Below, piece after piece: positions 62,209-64,000 of a DNA stretch of 64,000 bases (position 1 is its first letter; each line of letters starts with the position of its first letter). The stretch covers positions 248,001 through 312,000 of the forward strand of contig NZ_JAPYZV010000003.1 in NCBI RefSeq assembly GCF_027812955.1, in the 5' to 3' direction. The notes beneath the pieces are model-generated. The model saw nothing but the letters and a program-made list of their open reading frames with translations, was not told the origin of the DNA and did not search any database. The DNA is from Pedococcus sp. 5OH_020. Its GTDB lineage: Bacteria > Actinomycetota > Actinomycetes > Actinomycetales > Dermatophilaceae. A program made the position numbers and the translations under genes.

Positions 62209-63372
62209 ATGGACCCGCTCGACCTCGCCGGCATCGACGACCTCCTCAGCGCGGAGGAGAAGGCCGTACGCTCCACCGTCCGCACCTTCCTCGACGCGAG
62301 GGTGGAACCTTTCGTCGCCGACTGGTTCGAGCGGGGCGAGGTCGACGACCTGCGCGGTCTGACCCGTGAGCTGGGGTCGCTCGGGCTGCTCGGGATGCAC
62401 CTGGAGGGCTACGGCTGCGCCGGGATGAGCGCCGTGGACTACGGGCTCGCCTGCCTGGAGCTGGAGGCGACCGACTCCGGGATCCGGAGCCTCGTTTCGG
62501 TGCAGGGGTCGCTCGCCATGTTCGCGCTGCACCGCTGGGGCACCGAGGAGCACCGGCAGCAGTGGCTGCCCGCGATGGCCTCGGGGGAGGCCATCGGCTG
62601 CTTCGGCCTCACCGAGCCGGACCACGGGTCGGACCCGGCCTCCATGCGCACCAGGGCCCGGCGCGACGGCAGTGACTGGGTGCTGGACGGGTCGAAGATG
62701 TGGATCACGAACGGCTCCGTGGCCGACGTCGCCGTCGTGTGGGCGCAGACCGACGAGGGGATCCGCGGCTTCGCGGTGCCCACCAGCACCCCCGGGTTCT
62801 CGGCGCCGGAGATCAAGCACAAGCTGAGCCTGCGGGCCTCGGTCACCAGCGAGCTGGTGCTCGACGGCGTCCGGCTGCCCGCCGACGCCGCCTTCCCCGA
62901 GGTCCGCGGTCTCAAGGGCCCGCTGGCCTGCCTGTCCGAGGCGCGGTACGGGATCGTCTGGGGCTCGCTCGGGGCTGCACGCTCGAGCCTGGAGACGGCA
63001 CGCCGCTACGCCGTCGAGCGGCACCAGTTCGGCCGCCCCCTGGCGGCGTTCCAGCTGACCCAGGCCAAGCTCGCAGACATGGCGCTGGAGCTGGTCAAGG
63101 GGCAGCTCCTGGCCCTACACCTCGGGCGGCGAAAGGATGCCGGCACCCTCCGTCCCGAGCAGGTGAGCCTGGGCAAGCTGAACAACATCCGCGAGGCGCT
63201 CGACATCTGCCGCACCGCGCGAACGATCCTGGGCGCCAACGGGATCAGCCTGGAGTTCCCCGTCATCCGGCACATGAACAACTTGGAGTCCGTGCTGACC
63301 TACGAGGGGACCGTGGAGATGCACACGCTGGTCGTCGGGCAGGCGCTGACCGGCCAGCAGGCGTTCCGCTGA
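62209..63372 (+). CDS. gcdH: acyl-CoA dehydrogenase, glutaryl-CoA dehydrogenase-like
   Basis: A 387-residue flavoenzyme of the acyl-CoA dehydrogenase family. GLTEPDHGSDPASMRTRA, DGSKMWITNGSVADV and the catalytic-region YEGTVEMHTLVVGQALTGQQAF resemble glutaryl-CoA dehydrogenase (compare YEGTxDIHxLxxGxAxTGxQAF). This fits oxidation of glutaryl-CoA from lysine or tryptophan, but relatives use other substrates. The start codon has no ribosome-binding site and may be leaderless. Confidence 0.85.
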   Translation: MDPLDLAGIDDLLSAEEKAVRSTVRTFLDARVEPFVADWFERGEVDDLRGLTRELGSLGLLGMHLEGYGCAGMSAVDYGLACLELEATDSGIRSLVSVQGSLAMFALHRWGTEEHRQQWLPAMASGEAIGCFGLTEPDHGSDPASMRTRARRDGSDWVLDGSKMWITNGSVADVAVVWAQTDEGIRGFAVPTSTPGFSAPEIKHKLSLRASVTSELVLDGVRLPADAAFPEVRGLKGPLACLSEARYGIVWGSLGAARSSLETARRYAVERHQFGRPLAAFQLTQAKLADMALELVKGQLLALHLGRRKDAGTLRPEQVSLGKLNNIREALDICRTARTILGANGISLEFPVIRHMNNLESVLTYEGTVEMHTLVVGQALTGQQAFR

Positions 63373-63510
63373 GCACGCGGCGCAGGTGCATCGGGCGGGT
63401 GCAGTGGGGCGCCCGAGGTCCCGATCACGGCCGCCGCCGATTTTCGGTGAGGGCACCCGGGCGTGTAGTCTCACCGTCGCACTTCCGCGAGGGTTCCGAG
63501 CGGTGAGTTG

Positions 63511-63583
63511 GCCCCCTTAGCTCAGTCGGCAGAGCGTTTCCATGGTAAGGAAAAGGTCGTCGGTTCGATTCCGACAGGGGGCT
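63511..63583 (+). tRNA. tRNA-Thr (GGT)
   Basis: Acceptor arms GCCCCCT and AGGGGGC pair over all seven positions with discriminator T. The anticodon loop is atGGTaa, the T-loop ttcgatt is present, and no CCA is encoded. The length is 73 nt. Confidence 0.95.
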
Positions 63584-63617
63584 CTGGGAAAGGGTGCCGT
63601 ACGGCGCCGGACCCCAT

Positions 63618-63691
63618 GGCGGGGTAGCTCAGCTGGTTAGAGCGCACGACTCATAATCGTGAGGTCGCGGGATCGAGCCCCGCTCCCGCTA
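63618..63691 (+). tRNA. tRNA-Met (CAT), elongator
   Basis: The acceptor arms GGCGGGG and TCCCGCT pair with G-U at the ends. The anticodon loop ctCATaa lies on stem CACGA/TCGTG, which lacks the three consecutive G-C pairs of initiator tRNA; it is therefore the elongator form. There is no encoded CCA. The length is 74 nt. Confidence 0.93.
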
Positions 63692-63794
63692 CGGCCGCGA
63701 TTTCAGGAATCTGCCTGAGGTCGCGTATTCTGTTGCGTCGCCGCCTCGTGGCGTCGCAGACTTCACCACCGTCAGTTCGAGAGCAGGTTGCCCC

Positions 63795-63965
63795 GTGGCT
63801 AGCAAGAGCACCGACGTCCGCCCCAAGATCACCTTGGCCTGCGTGGATTGCAAGGAGCGCAACTACATCACGAAGAAGAACCGTCGGAACAACCCCGACC
63901 GGCTCGAGATGAAGAAGTTCTGCCCCCGCGACGGCAAGCACACCGTCCACCGCGAGACCCGCTGA
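63795..63965 (+). CDS. rpmG: 50S ribosomal protein L33
   Basis: A 56-residue ribosomal protein ([36 protein letters not shown]...). The first CxxC (CVDC) is present, but the second pair reads CPRDGKH, so one of the four zinc ligands is an aspartate. The GTG start has no strong ribosome-binding site. It follows two tRNA genes, the classic rpmG position ahead of the secE-nusG region in many actinobacteria. Confidence 0.95.
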   Translation: MASKSTDVRPKITLACVDCKERNYITKKNRRNNPDRLEMKKFCPRDGKHTVHRETR

Positions 63966-64000
63966 CCCCAGTCCTGGCCCAGGTGCCCTTCGCGCCTCGT

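Overview
The window is about 64 kb of very GC-rich chromosomal DNA from an actinobacterium. Gene order, codon use, the many GTG starts, the single-chain acetyl-CoA carboxylase, the urease order ureABCFGD and the SOS-box-linked DUF222/HNH gene all fit Actinobacteria. Micrococcales of the Intrasporangiaceae/Dermatophilaceae type is my best guess, but the sequence gives no 16S or other decisive marker. I see no prophage, insertion sequence or CRISPR array; this looks like core and metabolic-island chromosome with several short tandem repeats.

Layout. (1) 1-5.8 kb: an EamA/RarD permease cut by the left edge, the 2-oxoacid:ferredoxin oxidoreductase pair korA-korB (minus strand), and a FAD oxidoreductase fused to a Rieske domain. 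(2) 5.8-10.8 kb: a complete urease operon ureA-ureB-ureC-ureF-ureG-ureD (minus), preceded by a GlnR-like box. (3) 10.9-13.1 kb: two small genes and a DUF222/HNH nuclease gene under a perfect LexA box. (4) 13.2-22.1 kb: a tightly coupled complex I operon nuoA-B-C-H-I-J-K-L-M-N that has no nuoD, E, F or G. (5) 22.1-31 kb: htpX, a cold-shock gene with a structured leader, aminopeptidase N, a soluble Ser/Thr kinase, a secreted protein, YajQ, tRNA-Tyr, an (ADGG)n repeat protein, and a DUF2975/HTH pair with a well-formed promoter and operator. (6) 31.3-41 kb: the phenylacetate epoxidase operon paaABCDE with a hydroxyacyl-CoA dehydrogenase, its TetR regulator and a near-consensus PaaR box, flanked by two paralogous NAD(P)-binding proteins, one fused to TspO. 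(7) 41-47 kb: an arginine/guanidino-compound cluster (XRE-cupin regulator, amino-acid ABC transporter, agmatinase-family ureohydrolase, 2-ketoarginine decarboxylase-like ThDP enzyme). (8) 47-52.6 kb: an 1859-residue single-chain acyl-CoA carboxylase. (9) 52.7-61.5 kb: a form II CO-dehydrogenase-like molybdenum hydroxylase cluster, mobA-like, coxD, E, F, S, L, M, G. (10) 61.6-64 kb: aroQ, a glutaryl-CoA-dehydrogenase-like gene, tRNA-Thr, tRNA-Met and rpmG.

How the parts may work together. KorAB makes reduced ferredoxin, and the complex I operon without its NADH-input module could take ferredoxin electrons; this is inference. The guanidino cluster would release urea, which the urease operon can hydrolyse, and the GlnR-like box would tie that to nitrogen supply. 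The Cox enzyme, phenylacetate pathway and acyl-CoA dehydrogenase point to a versatile, aerobic, scavenging lifestyle.

Start codons were chosen by ribosome-binding sites, 4-base stop/start overlaps, family length, or TAnnnT boxes placed for leaderless transcripts. Several are judgement calls and are marked as such.
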